This document shows positions 1 to 7,645 of a DNA stretch of 64,000 nt, piece after piece. How positions within the stretch are numbered: position 1 is the first letter of the stretch; each line of letters opens with the position of its first letter. Origin of the DNA: Teretinema sp942493045 (GTDB lineage Bacteria; Spirochaetota; Spirochaetia; Treponematales; Treponemataceae); NCBI GenBank assembly GCA_942493045.1, contig OW818665.1, forward strand, positions 1,054,001 to 1,118,000. Direction: 5' to 3'. A program made the translations under genes and the position numbers. The notes below the pieces were generated by a model. The model ran no database searches. It was not told the origin of the DNA and saw nothing but the letters and a program-made list of their open reading frames with translations.

Positions 1-270
1 CTGGATGCGGTAAGTGCCGGCTTTTATCGGCTCAGATTCCAAACGGGCCAGGAGGAAAAAAACAAAGGCCGATTTTACCAGCTTCTGTTCTGCGAGCTGT
101 ACAGAAATCGCGCGTACCGAGGAACCGGGAGTAACAGTGAAAAGAACTGAATTCTCCGGCGTTGAATCCATGGATACAGGAAAAAGAAAAAAAACCGCTG
201 CTCCGACGGTAACCGCCAGCAGCGCAATCACAAGGATCCGAAAGGTATTAAAAGCTGAATTATGTTTCAT
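1..270 (-). CDS. mltG: Endolytic murein transglycosylase MltG, 5' part only (gene runs off the left edge)
   Basis: Only the first 90 codons are in the window. They encode a short cytoplasmic start (MKHNSAFNTFR), one membrane helix at about residues 11-30, then a periplasmic segment with VTPGSSVRAISVQLAEQKLV and IKAGTY. This matches the start of the YceG/MltG fold, where a LysM-like subdomain precedes the catalytic domain. MltG cuts nascent glycan strands near the inner membrane and sets peptidoglycan strand length. The catalytic Glu lies outside the window. The ATG overlaps the end of the preceding 70-residue gene by 11 bases, so the two are probably translated together. Family assignment rests on about 90 residues. 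Confidence 0.72.
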   Translation of the reverse strand, partial: MKHNSAFNTFRILVIALLAVTVGAAVFFLFPVSMDSTPENSVLFTVTPGSSVRAISVQLAEQKLVKSAFVFFLLARLESEPIKAGTYRIQ

Positions 271-472
271 TGAAATATTTTTCTGCCTCTTCGATGGTTA
301 AGTTAGTATACAGGTATTTTTCCAGGAAAAAGTAAAATTGTTCAAGTTCAGACCGTCCTTTCACCTGAACGCAGTTTCTGATCATTGGCGCCAGCAGCCG
401 TATCTCGGCTTCCGAAAAACGGTAGGCGGTCGCCTCTCCGTCGCTGCCGCCATTCTGCGCGACACTGCTCAT
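260..472 (-). CDS. Small conserved-looking protein of unknown function (70 aa)
   Basis: I do not recognise this protein. It is soluble, with no signal peptide or membrane helix. After a low-complexity start (SSVAQNGGSDGEA) the rest should form alpha helices rich in Glu, Leu and aromatic residues (LEQFYFFLEKYLYTNLTIEEAEKYF). Its ATG overlaps the stop of the upstream MBL-fold gene by 4 bases (ATGA), and its end overlaps the mltG start. That tight coupling on both sides is the main evidence that it is real. Confidence 0.6.
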   Translation of the reverse strand: MSSVAQNGGSDGEATAYRFSEAEIRLLAPMIRNCVQVKGRSELEQFYFFLEKYLYTNLTIEEAEKYFNET

Positions 473-1437
473 AGAATAAAATCTTCCCCTTCGCGGGCCA
501 CAATAATTTCAGGAACTGCAGTTCCCACATAATCGAGGTACCATTGAGCGGACTGCCGGAGCGAGTATATCTTTTTATCGGAATAAGTAGGTTCATGATG
601 AAACAGAAACAACTTCTTTATCCCCCAGGTTGCGGCAAAATCTACCGAAAGTGAAAAATAGGAGTGGCCCCAACCCGTTTTTTCCAGAGCGTCACCCATT
701 GTATACTGAGCGTCGATGACCAGCATATCGGTATCCCCGAAAAAAGAACGGTTTGAATCATTCTTGATAAAATCTTCCGGTGAAAGCTCAGTATCGGTCG
801 CGTAGATCATTTTTTTTCCACCCGAAGCAACGCTGAAAGAAGTACAGCCTCCCGGATGGTTAACTTCCTTCCAGTTTATTACTGAATCCCCGATGCATAT
901 CTGTCGGCTTTCATCATGCAGATGCACAAATTCAATGTGCGCCCCGAACCCGCTCATCGGAACCGGAAAATACGGCGCCTCCATCTGTTTGAAAAGAATG
1001 CTTTTCAGATCCGGATTGGTACTGTAAAACACTATTTTATTTTTCGGGTTAAATGCCGGAACAAAAAAAGGCAAACCCTGCAGATGATCCCAATGATAAT
1101 GTGAAAATAAAATGTGAAAGGTCGTTCCATCGGCGTTGGAGTTCCGGTTCCGGGACTTGGAAAGAATATCCAGTCCCAACTCCCGCAGCCCGCTTCCGGC
1201 GTCCAGAATAATCATTTCACCGGAATCTGTTTCAATCTCGACGCAGCTGGTGTTTCCGCCGACCGTTCCGTACAGCCATTCCGGAAGCGTATCCAGAAAA
1301 CGCTGCCGCGCGTCAGCCGATTCGATGTCCTTGGCCGTGATACGCTGCACCACTGCCGTTATCCGGTTTTGTATCTGTGAAGGTAAAAGAGGTGAAGGTA
1401 TTGAACCACGCACACCCCAAAAATGAATTCGCATCAT
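469..1437 (-). CDS. MBL-fold metallohydrolase (phosphodiesterase-like)
   Basis: A 322-residue metallo-beta-lactamase-fold protein. The start FWGVRGSIPSP, the segment GGNTSCVEIE and ILDAGSGLR, and the metal-binding motif SHYHWDH (HxHxDH, about residue 111) are typical of the stand-alone MBL group related to PhnP-type cyclic phosphodiesterases. Further ligands are seen at ATDTE (about 215) and FHHEP (about 285). The substrate cannot be told from sequence. An insert of about 45 residues follows the GVRGSIPSP motif. Two ATG codons stand in tandem (1435-1437 and 1432-1434) behind AGGAGAGAG; either could be used. Confidence 0.85.
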   Translation of the reverse strand: MMRIHFWGVRGSIPSPLLPSQIQNRITAVVQRITAKDIESADARQRFLDTLPEWLYGTVGGNTSCVEIETDSGEMIILDAGSGLRELGLDILSKSRNRNSNADGTTFHILFSHYHWDHLQGLPFFVPAFNPKNKIVFYSTNPDLKSILFKQMEAPYFPVPMSGFGAHIEFVHLHDESRQICIGDSVINWKEVNHPGGCTSFSVASGGKKMIYATDTELSPEDFIKNDSNRSFFGDTDMLVIDAQYTMGDALEKTGWGHSYFSLSVDFAATWGIKKLFLFHHEPTYSDKKIYSLRQSAQWYLDYVGTAVPEIIVAREGEDFIL

Positions 1438-1491
1438 CTCTCTCCTACACAGACCAAGGAAAAAATCTCGAATCTCAAAGATTCGCTTGAA

Positions 1492-1947
1492 TTATTTTTC
1501 TCCCTGCTTTCTCCGGATATAGGGCTCAGAACGCCGCTGATCCAGACGCTGTTGTATTTCTTCAGCCGGATGCAGGGCTCCGCTGTTCATACCCGGACAA
1601 TCCGCTGCCCCGGCGTTCCACCAGTCTTCATCCAGAACCAGCGCGTGCCAAAAAGGATAAGCCGAGCATTGCAGCGGACGATTTTCATATACCGTACACC
1701 CTTTGTCCCAGAATATACAATCGAAGTTATCTTTCTCCGTTAAGCAAAGATACTCAAAACCGTCCTGTTTATCCACCCAGCGGCACCAGGAGTTAATAAA
1801 ACTCTCTCTGTCTACGTTAGCCCATTTCAGGAGTTTTTCAAGGTCTTTTTCTGAAAGATTGACGAAGCCGGGATCATGCCGGCAACAGCCGGAACAGCGC
1901 TGGCAGGTAAAGTGTAATCCTTTGGCATAAAAGGGGGGATCAAACAT
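1492..1947 (-). CDS. YkgJ-family CxxCxxCC metal-cluster protein
   Basis: A 151-residue protein with CQRCSGCCRHDPG near the start, then CIFWDKGCTVYENRPLQCSAYPF, the Cys pattern of the YkgJ/UPF0153 zinc- or iron-chelating family. No enzymatic role is established for the family. The start at 1947 is chosen because AGAGGAG lies 9 bases upstream. The same frame stays open much further, but that would run through the tRNA-Tyr gene. It lies downstream of a tRNA terminator and 54 bases before the MBL-fold gene. Confidence 0.82.
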   Translation of the reverse strand: MFDPPFYAKGLHFTCQRCSGCCRHDPGFVNLSEKDLEKLLKWANVDRESFINSWCRWVDKQDGFEYLCLTEKDNFDCIFWDKGCTVYENRPLQCSAYPFWHALVLDEDWWNAGAADCPGMNSGALHPAEEIQQRLDQRRSEPYIRRKQGEK

Positions 1948-2012
1948 GATCGACAGCTCCTCTGACAGCCATCCGGCTGCCAATCGGCCTGCACTGGGTA
2001 CAGGAATCAGAG

Positions 2013-2046
2013 AAAAAAAAAGCCTTCCTGATAAAAGGAAGGCTTT
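2013..2046 (-). terminator. Rho-independent terminator of the tRNA-Thr/Tyr unit
   Basis: Read on the minus strand, AAAGCCTTCC pairs with GGAAGGCTTT around a short loop, followed by a run of T. It begins right at the 3' end of tRNA-Tyr. Confidence 0.88.
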
Positions 2047-2128
2047 TGGGCAGACAAGGATTCGAACCTTGGAAGGCGTAGCCAACAGATTTACAGTCTG
2101 CCCCCTTTGACCGCTCGGGAATCTGCCC
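2047..2128 (-). tRNA. tRNA-Tyr (GTA)
   Basis: The minus strand starts GGGCAGATTCCCGAGCGG and ends with the T-arm GGTTCGAATCC and TCTGCCC. The anticodon loop CTGTAAA gives anticodon GTA. The acceptor stem GGGCAGA/TCTGCCC is complete, and the long variable arm suits a class II tRNA. CCA is not encoded. Discriminator base A. Confidence 0.96.
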
Positions 2129-2159
2129 ATATTCATACAATGCTTTACAAAAAAGCTCC

Positions 2160-2233
2160 AGCCAACTCAGGGATTCGAACCCTGGACCCCGAGATTACAA
2201 ATCACGTGCTCTGGCCAGCTGAGCTAAGTTGGC
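2160..2233 (-). tRNA. tRNA-Thr (TGT)
   Basis: Acceptor stem GCCAACT/AGTTGGC, D-arm TAGCTCAGCTGG, anticodon loop TTTGTAA giving TGT, and T-arm GGGTTCGAATCCC are all intact. CCA is not encoded. It sits 31 bases upstream of tRNA-Tyr and is probably co-transcribed with it. Confidence 0.96.
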
Positions 2234-2251
2234 ATTGCGAACAGGGGACAA

Positions 2252-2278
2252 TTTATACGAAAGCCGATATCGTGTCAA
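2252..2278 (-). promoter_or_regulatory. Promoter of the tRNA-Thr/tRNA-Tyr unit
   Basis: On the minus strand a perfect -35 TTGACA (2273-2278) is followed after 15 bases by TATAAA(TT) (2252-2257). It sits directly behind the glgA stop and about 20 bases before the tRNA-Thr 5' end. Shifting the -10 to TAAATT would give a 17-base spacer. Confidence 0.7.
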
Positions 2279-3877
2279 CTATTCGGAACAGGTTTTTTCG
2301 GAATACAGGGGTAGATAATGGGTGTAGACTATTTTATCCCAGGAAAAAGTTTCAGTGACGTTCACGGCGGCGGCCTTGATCATGCAAAGACAGGGCGGAC
2401 TGATCGCGGCGCCTTTCGCGCGGGCGGCCGATAATTTTGCGGATAAAACCAGCAACAGACGAACCAGACTTCGTCCATCATCTTTTTTATCCCGATACAG
2501 ATAACCCGTCCGGCGATGTTGAATTTTATTAAGCCCGCCCACGGCGTGGGCAACGGGAATGGTACCGAAAATCTGTCCGATTAAATCCTCAAGACCGCAG
2601 GGTTCAAAGATGCTGGGAAGCACCAGAAAGTCGGAGGAAGCAACGCAAAGCCGGGCTACCGAGCGATCGTACCCCCGAATAAAGGCAACCCGGCCCGGAT
2701 GCTGCACGGCCAGCTTTTCAATAATTTCTTCCAGATCCGGATCGCCTTGCCCGGTTATTATAAAACGAGAATGAGTCGATCGAGCCAGGACATCGGTTGC
2801 CGCCTGCACCAGAACCGAAAGTCCTTTCTGACGGGCAATACGGCCATGATAGACAAAGTACACTGCGTCCGGTGCCGGAACCAGACTGCCGAAATAAGTC
2901 AAGGTCTCGATATGCAGCGCCGCCTGATTGATCAGGGACAACAGCCGATCCCGACAGCGGTATTTACCGGAAAGTTCCGGAACTTGAGGATCAAACGCAA
3001 ACGGTAAAAGAGAAACGGCAGTATTGCGCGGATCATAACGGGCATAATCAATCCCGTTGGTAATCCCGACAATTCGAGTCCCCCGGCGTTTAAATTCAAG
3101 GGATAAGCCTCCGGTTTTATCCTTGGTGGCCGGATCGATCAGTTCGTTGGCATACCAGGGAGAAACGGTCGACAGCAGTGAAAACTTCGCGGCCAGTAAA
3201 AAGGGTTCAAAGGTTTCCCCGAGCATGGCCTCCCGTAGAACTTCTACCGGAAGGCCGGTCAGGGCCCGGGCCCTCTCCAGACTGTGAATGGTTTGGCGGT
3301 ATCCGGGTCCGGCGTTATGAATCGTAACAATCATCACCGTTTCGATGAACTGCTCCCGGTAAGAAGCATCCGTACGGATAAATGCCGGCAGCAGGGCCGT
3401 ATGGGCATCCTGACAGTGCAGGACATCCGGCGCGGAGCCGCAAGCCCCGGCGAAATACAGCACAGCCCGCTGCAGTACCAAATTGAGGATGTCCACATCG
3501 TTGTGACCTTTTCCCCGAAAAGCGCCGTGTACAGTTTTCTCTTCGGACAGGGTATAAGTATACACTGACTGCTTTTCTCGAAAAATCGGTGTATCGATTA
3601 AAAGGATGTCTACACCATTTAGGGAATATTTTAAAAATGATATCTGATAAAGGACGCAGGCAATCTCGATTTCGCCGGAAATAACCGGAACAGGCGGGGC
3701 CGATTTCCAGAGAGTTTTATCGATACAGCCATAAAAAGGCATAAAAACCGTAACTGTAATACCGGAGCGAACCAAGGCTTCGGATAAAGAACAGACCACA
3801 TTCTTTACTCCGCCCGCTTCGGCAATGCCGGCGTATTCACGGCAAACTTGCCAAACCGAACGGATATGCTTTTCCAT
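2279..3877 (-). CDS. glgA: Glycogen/starch synthase (GT5 family)
   Basis: A 532-residue GT-B fold glycosyltransferase. The N-terminal GT5 domain (1 to about 260) includes MPFYGCID, LHCQDAHTALLPAF and ITNGIDYARYDPR. The C-terminal domain has FVYHGRIARQKGLSVL, FIITGQGDPDLE and SIFEPCGLEDLIGQIFGTIPVAHAVGGL, the signature of ADP-glucose-using synthases. The enzyme should extend alpha-1,4-glucan chains in the cytoplasm. The usual KxGGL nucleotide-sugar loop near the N-terminus reads EAGGVKN here, so the conserved Lys is not in its normal place. It directly follows aroH (stop and start adjacent) with GGAG 11 bases upstream. Confidence 0.88.
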   Translation of the reverse strand: MEKHIRSVWQVCREYAGIAEAGGVKNVVCSLSEALVRSGITVTVFMPFYGCIDKTLWKSAPPVPVISGEIEIACVLYQISFLKYSLNGVDILLIDTPIFREKQSVYTYTLSEEKTVHGAFRGKGHNDVDILNLVLQRAVLYFAGACGSAPDVLHCQDAHTALLPAFIRTDASYREQFIETVMIVTIHNAGPGYRQTIHSLERARALTGLPVEVLREAMLGETFEPFLLAAKFSLLSTVSPWYANELIDPATKDKTGGLSLEFKRRGTRIVGITNGIDYARYDPRNTAVSLLPFAFDPQVPELSGKYRCRDRLLSLINQAALHIETLTYFGSLVPAPDAVYFVYHGRIARQKGLSVLVQAATDVLARSTHSRFIITGQGDPDLEEIIEKLAVQHPGRVAFIRGYDRSVARLCVASSDFLVLPSIFEPCGLEDLIGQIFGTIPVAHAVGGLNKIQHRRTGYLYRDKKDDGRSLVRLLLVLSAKLSAARAKGAAISPPCLCMIKAAAVNVTETFSWDKIVYTHYLPLYSEKTCSE

Positions 3878-4264
3878 CTATTCGGTTTCTCCGCGACCCT
3901 GACCGAACAGATCTGGCCGCAGCGTCTCAGCCCCATTAAGATACACCGGCTCCGGGGTTTCGCTAGCGTAGCAGGTCAGCAGGATCCGAATAACCCGCGG
4001 CAGCATTCCGTCGATCACGGGCTCGGCGGAAGCAAACAGCGGCACCGCGTTGGCCAGTCCGGCACGGCGCAGGGCTGTTGCCGGATTAAGTATTGTAAGA
4101 TCGGGTGTAACCGAAAAATGAAGAGATACGATATCGCTTTCGGACAATGAGTTGCGCGTAAGCAGTTGGCTGTAAAGCTCGGGAACCCAAGTTTCAAGAG
4201 AACCCGCTTCATTCAGACAGCAAACGGCTCCGCGGACGGCAAACAATCTTTTAGTGGTATTCAT
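3878..4264 (-). CDS. aroH: Chorismate mutase, AroH type
   Basis: A 128-residue protein matching the monofunctional Bacillus-type AroH fold. FAVRGAVCC resembles the family's RGIRGATT start, followed by SVTPDLTILNPATALRRAG, VPLFASAEPVIDGMLPRVIRILL and VYLNGAETLRPDL. These segments carry the family's Arg, Glu and Arg active-site residues (RG at the start, E in SAEP, R in RVIRILL). It turns chorismate into prephenate for Phe and Tyr synthesis. The start at 4264 is preferred because two earlier in-frame ATGs fall inside the -10 box at 4278-4283. No Shine-Dalgarno is present. glgA follows immediately; no metabolic link is obvious. Confidence 0.85.
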   Translation of the reverse strand: MNTTKRLFAVRGAVCCLNEAGSLETWVPELYSQLLTRNSLSESDIVSLHFSVTPDLTILNPATALRRAGLANAVPLFASAEPVIDGMLPRVIRILLTCYASETPEPVYLNGAETLRPDLFGQGRGETE

Positions 4265-4277
4265 AGCTGATGAGTGC

Positions 4278-4307
4278 ATCATACGGCGGGAGATAAATGT
4301 TTGTCAA
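4278..4307 (-). promoter_or_regulatory. Promoter of aroH-glgA
   Basis: On the minus strand TTGACA (4302-4307), an 18-base spacer, then TATGAT (4278-4283). Transcription should start about 7 bases before the aroH ATG, giving a leader of only a few bases and no ribosome-binding site. Confidence 0.72.
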
Positions 4308-4320
4308 CGAGATTTGCGCG

Positions 4321-4665
4321 TCAGGACAGTCCGCCGGACATTAAAACAATGATCGAGCTGCCGACAGCCACAGCGGCCCCGAAACAAAGGCAGAAAACAC
4401 TGACCATCAGCATGGAAAGATAAATCCGGCGGCGGTTGGTGAAGAAAAGGAATAATTCCATGATAATGACCACGACACAAAGTAAAACCGTGGCGATACC
4501 CGAAGTGGTGATCAGCCGTAAAATTCCAATCAAAGTGCGGTCCTGAAACAGCTGATAATTCCCAAAAGCGTAAAAAAACACCAGCACGGCGGAGAATACC
4601 GTAAAAAATAAGATGGTACGGTGTAAAAACCGGATTGTAAGTTGTTTTCGGCTTTTCCTGAGCAT
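4321..4665 (-). CDS. Small membrane protein of unknown function (114 aa)
   Basis: I do not recognise the family. A basic start (MLRKSRKQLTIRFLHR) is followed by three hydrophobic helices at about residues 17-33, 46-73 and 82-108. It is divergent from the SPFH-like gene at 4733, and an inverted repeat lies between them. A longer frame on the same strand (4304-4702) overlaps it, but its product has no membrane or domain pattern. Confidence 0.6.
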   Translation of the reverse strand: MLRKSRKQLTIRFLHRTILFFTVFSAVLVFFYAFGNYQLFQDRTLIGILRLITTSGIATVLLCVVVIIMELFLFFTNRRRIYLSMLMVSVFCLCFGAAVAVGSSIIVLMSGGLS

Positions 4666-4674
4666 AAAAGTACG

Positions 4675-4700
4675 GTATACTCCAATTAATTAGAGTATAC
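4675..4700. repeat. Inverted repeat between divergent genes (operator candidate)
   Basis: GTATACTC and GAGTATAC are perfect 8-base arms with a 10-base AT-rich centre (CAATTAATTA). Each arm contains a TATAC element that could serve as a -10 for one of the two divergent genes. Confidence 0.6.
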
Positions 4701-4732
4701 ACAAGTTTTAACCGGTGTGTCAGGGGAAGCGG

Positions 4733-5560
4733 ATGAGAAAATTTCTGTTTACATGTTTATTTCTGGCTGCTGTCGCTGCCGGTGTTTTTTATGCCGGCTG
4801 GGTGCAGTTTTCCGTTGCTCCCGGAAATTATGGAGTAATGATTACCAAAACGAGCGGTATTGATCCAGACCCGCTACTGCCGGGGGTCTTCCGGTGGGAA
4901 TGGGAAAGACTGCTGCCGACAAACACTACAATACTTTCTTTTTCACTTAAGCCCCTTGTCAGCCGCCTGGAACTGGAGGGGAATCTCCCTTCTGCGGCCC
5001 TTTACAGTAAAATGCTGGAGGGTACCCCCGATTTTTCCTGGAAGGCGGCGATGCGGCTGTCGATTGCCGTAAATCCTTCCGAACTGCCGGCTCTTGTTGA
5101 AAAAGGAACGGTCAATACACAAACCGAACTTGATGCCTGGCTCTCAGAAAAAGCGGCTCTCATCTCGGCTTCTGCCTTCAAGGAGCTGGCCGGTTCGGCT
5201 CTTGACGACACTGAACTTCAGACCGCCGGCCCGGAAACGATCAATGACTTTTTTCTGAATATCATCAGAGGACAACTACCGGAAGGACTGATTCTCACGG
5301 AGGGCCAGCTTGAATCCTACAGTTTCCCGGATATGGAATTATATGCTCTGGCAGCCCAGAATTACCGCCTGTACCTCGATCAAAAGAACACCCTGGTAAA
5401 AAACGCGGTAACAGAACAGGCGGGGTCCGCGGTGAGCGAATATTTACGTCTGGAACGCTTCGCGCAGCTTGGAGAGATTCTTACCAAGTATCCGATTCTG
5501 ATAGAGTACCTGAAAGCTGTTCCAACGGATAATCCTCTGCCGTCGAATGTCAGACGCTAG
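4733..5560 (+). CDS. Membrane-anchored SPFH/band-7-like protein
   Basis: A 275-residue protein with one N-terminal helix (MRKFLFTCLFLAAVAAGVFYAG) and then VQFSVAPGNYGVMITKTSG and LPTNTTILSFSLKPL. That pattern resembles the start of band-7/SPFH domains, where a beta-rich segment follows the anchor. The rest is helical and Glu/Leu-rich, without a clear C-terminal oligomerisation region, so it is shorter than typical prohibitins. The start at 4733 has AGGGGA five bases upstream; a GTG at 4715 extends the frame but has no better site. Its end overlaps the convergent thiN gene by 11 bases. Family assignment is tentative. Confidence 0.6.
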   Translation: MRKFLFTCLFLAAVAAGVFYAGWVQFSVAPGNYGVMITKTSGIDPDPLLPGVFRWEWERLLPTNTTILSFSLKPLVSRLELEGNLPSAALYSKMLEGTPDFSWKAAMRLSIAVNPSELPALVEKGTVNTQTELDAWLSEKAALISASAFKELAGSALDDTELQTAGPETINDFFLNIIRGQLPEGLILTEGQLESYSFPDMELYALAAQNYRLYLDQKNTLVKNAVTEQAGSAVSEYLRLERFAQLGEILTKYPILIEYLKAVPTDNPLPSNVRR

Positions 5561-6227
5561 AATTGCTGCCGATCTCCAGTCCTAATCCGAACATCAGCGG
5601 TAGTACCACTAAGACCCGGCCTGACTCTACCAGCACGCTGCATCGGCCCTGCGGCGCGCGGTTGCTTAAACTCAGCCGCGTTTGAAGCCAATCCAGATTA
5701 TCGAGCGGCCATTGTAATCCGTTGCTGCGCACCCGAACGGCCGTTCCCTTAACAGGTATTACAGAAACGGCCGACTCCGCGCGCAAGCCCGTTACTGAAA
5801 CCGAAGCCGCAGCGCAGCCCTCGCCTAGCGGAAACAGCAGACTAAAATCGCTTATCCATAATCCGGGCGGGTTTTCCATTTCAAACAGTTGATAGAGAGC
5901 CAATAAATGATCCAGCCGTCCACCGCCGCCGCCGATCAGGGTTATATCGGTTATTCCGCGGCTGCGCATCGCCTGTATCGCCAGCTCAGTATCGGAATAA
6001 TCCTTGTCAGTGTTCCAGCGCTGCACTGAACCTGCCGGGAGGCGGTCCAAAAGAGTCAAATCGGAAAGACTGTCCATATCGCCGACGGCCAGATCGGCCG
6101 CGAAACCGGCTTTCAGCGCTGATTCCAGTCCTGAATCAGCCGCTACTACCAAATCCGCAGTTCCGCAGTACTCCCTAATCAGGGTCGGATCAGGCTGCAA
6201 GCCGCCGGTAAAAAGCAAACCGCGCAT
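5550..6227 (-). CDS. thiN: Thiamine pyrophosphokinase
   Basis: A 225-residue protein with LLFTGGLQP, VVAADSGLESALKAG, AVGDMDSLSD, NTDKDYSDTELAIQAM and LIGGGGGRLDHLLALYQL. These are the conserved segments of thiamine pyrophosphokinase, which transfers pyrophosphate from ATP to thiamine. The Asp-rich DKDYSDTE and GRLDH motifs line the active site in the family. The start at 6227 is set by GGAGG spaced 6 bases from ATG; the frame is open upstream but this site is clearly best. Confidence 0.9.
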   Translation of the reverse strand: MRGLLFTGGLQPDPTLIREYCGTADLVVAADSGLESALKAGFAADLAVGDMDSLSDLTLLDRLPAGSVQRWNTDKDYSDTELAIQAMRSRGITDITLIGGGGGRLDHLLALYQLFEMENPPGLWISDFSLLFPLGEGCAAASVSVTGLRAESAVSVIPVKGTAVRVRSNGLQWPLDNLDWLQTRLSLSNRAPQGRCSVLVESGRVLVVLPLMFGLGLEIGSNSSV

Positions 6228-6251
6228 TAATTTCCTCCAGGAGCCGGACTG

Positions 6252-6280
6252 TTGTATAGCCGGCGTTTTCAAGATATATT
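6252..6280 (+). promoter_or_regulatory. Promoter of cca
   Basis: TTGTAT (6252-6257), 17-base spacer, TATATT (6275-6280), then 9 bases to ATG. It predicts a leader of only about 3 bases. Confidence 0.5.
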
Positions 6281-6289
6281 TCAAGGCGC

Positions 6290-7645
6290 ATGGATATATT
6301 GCGCGTACCCAAAGACCTTAAGGAACTTTCCCGAATTTTCATCGAAAACGGCTTTCAGCTGTTTCTGGTTGGCGGAGCCGTCCGGGACACCCTGCGCGGG
6401 GAACAGGCCGAGGACTGGGATGTTGCCACCGACGCCCCTCCGGAAAAAGTAATGGAACTATTTCCACGGGTAATCCCGACAGGTATTCAACACGGTACCG
6501 TTACCGTAGTATACCGGGGACATCACATTGAGTGTACCACATTCCGTACCGAAACATCATATACTGACGGGCGGCATCCCGATACCGTAAACTATGCCGT
6601 CTCCATTAATGATGATCTCTCCCGGAGGGACTTTACCATCAACGCGATAGCCGCAGCCCTGCCCTCCGGCCAGATTATTGATCCCTTCGAAGGCCGGCTG
6701 GATATTAAAAAAAGAATTATCCGCACCGTCGGAAAACCAGAGGAACGTTTTGCAGAGGACGGACTGCGGCCGCTACGGGCAATCCGTTTTGCCGCCCGTC
6801 TGGAATTTACGATTGAAAAATCAACGCTGCAGGCAATCAGCCCAGCCATACCTAAAATTCGACTTGTCGCCGCCGAACGCGTTCGGGATGAGTTTTCAAA
6901 AATGCTCTCAGCGAAAGAACCTTCCACCGCGATTTTACTGCTGGAAAAAACCGGACTGCTGCAGGAACTTTTTCCGGAATTGGCCGCCTGCCGCGATGTA
7001 GAACAAAAAGGGTATCACCGCTTCGACGTGCTCGACCACTTGCTTTTGACCTGTAATGCCTGCCCGTCTGACAGCCTGGAACTGCGTCTGGCCGCTCTTT
7101 TTCATGATATCGGTAAACCGGCTACCAGAAAAACTGACGGGCAGGGAATTTATACCTTTTACCATCACGAAGCGATTTCCGCGAAAATTGCCGAATCAAT
7201 TCTGGAGCGGTTACGCTATCCCGGCAAAACAGTCAGCAAAGTCTGCCACCTGATCAGGGAACATATGTTCCATTATGAAGAAAACTGGACGGACGCTGCT
7301 GTCCGACGCTTTATCATCCGGGTCGGCGAGGAATATATTGAAGATCTGTGTACTCTGCGACGGGCCGACGTATTCGGTATGACCGGAATACCCGCTTCTG
7401 CGGCCTTGCTGCTGCCGTTGCGGGAAAGGCTCAATAAAATTCTCTCCCAGCAGAATGCTCTGGGGTTAAAAGATCTAAAAATTAACGGTAACGACTTAGC
7501 CGCGCTCGGTATCGGACGCGGTCCGGTCATCGGCCTGATGCTTAAAGAATTATTTGAGACAGTGACAGATGATCCTGCTTTGAACAGCAGGGAAAGACTG
7601 CGGGAAATTGCTATGGAACTGAGGAAAAAATATCAGGATTCCTGA
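6290..7645 (+). CDS. cca: CCA tRNA nucleotidyltransferase with HD domain
   Basis: A 451-residue class II nucleotidyltransferase. FLVGGAVRDTLRG and EDWDVATDA provide the catalytic Asp pair (about residues 40-47), RRDFTINAIA and the RNA-binding region around RFAEDGLRPLRAIRFAARLEF follow, and an HD motif (LAALFHDIGKP, about 265) suggests phosphohydrolase activity. It adds or repairs the 3' CCA of tRNAs. That fits the three tRNA genes in this window, none of which encodes CCA. Poly(A) polymerase is the alternative in this superfamily. It ends convergent with rnc, overlapping by 13 bases. Confidence 0.9.
   Translation: MDILRVPKDLKELSRIFIENGFQLFLVGGAVRDTLRGEQAEDWDVATDAPPEKVMELFPRVIPTGIQHGTVTVVYRGHHIECTTFRTETSYTDGRHPDTVNYAVSINDDLSRRDFTINAIAAALPSGQIIDPFEGRLDIKKRIIRTVGKPEERFAEDGLRPLRAIRFAARLEFTIEKSTLQAISPAIPKIRLVAAERVRDEFSKMLSAKEPSTAILLLEKTGLLQELFPELAACRDVEQKGYHRFDVLDHLLLTCNACPSDSLELRLAALFHDIGKPATRKTDGQGIYTFYHHEAISAKIAESILERLRYPGKTVSKVCHLIREHMFHYEENWTDAAVRRFIIRVGEEYIEDLCTLRRADVFGMTGIPASAALLLPLRERLNKILSQQNALGLKDLKINGNDLAALGIGRGPVIGLMLKELFETVTDDPALNSRERLREIAMELRKKYQDS

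Noticed and set aside
1948..2136. N-terminal extension of the CxxCxxCC protein
   Set aside because: It would translate through the terminator and tRNA-Tyr; a good SD marks the start at 1947.
4304..4702. Alternative minus-strand frame over the small membrane protein
   Set aside because: Its product has scattered His/Phe/Arg and no coherent helices, while the frame at 4321-4665 gives clean membrane helices.
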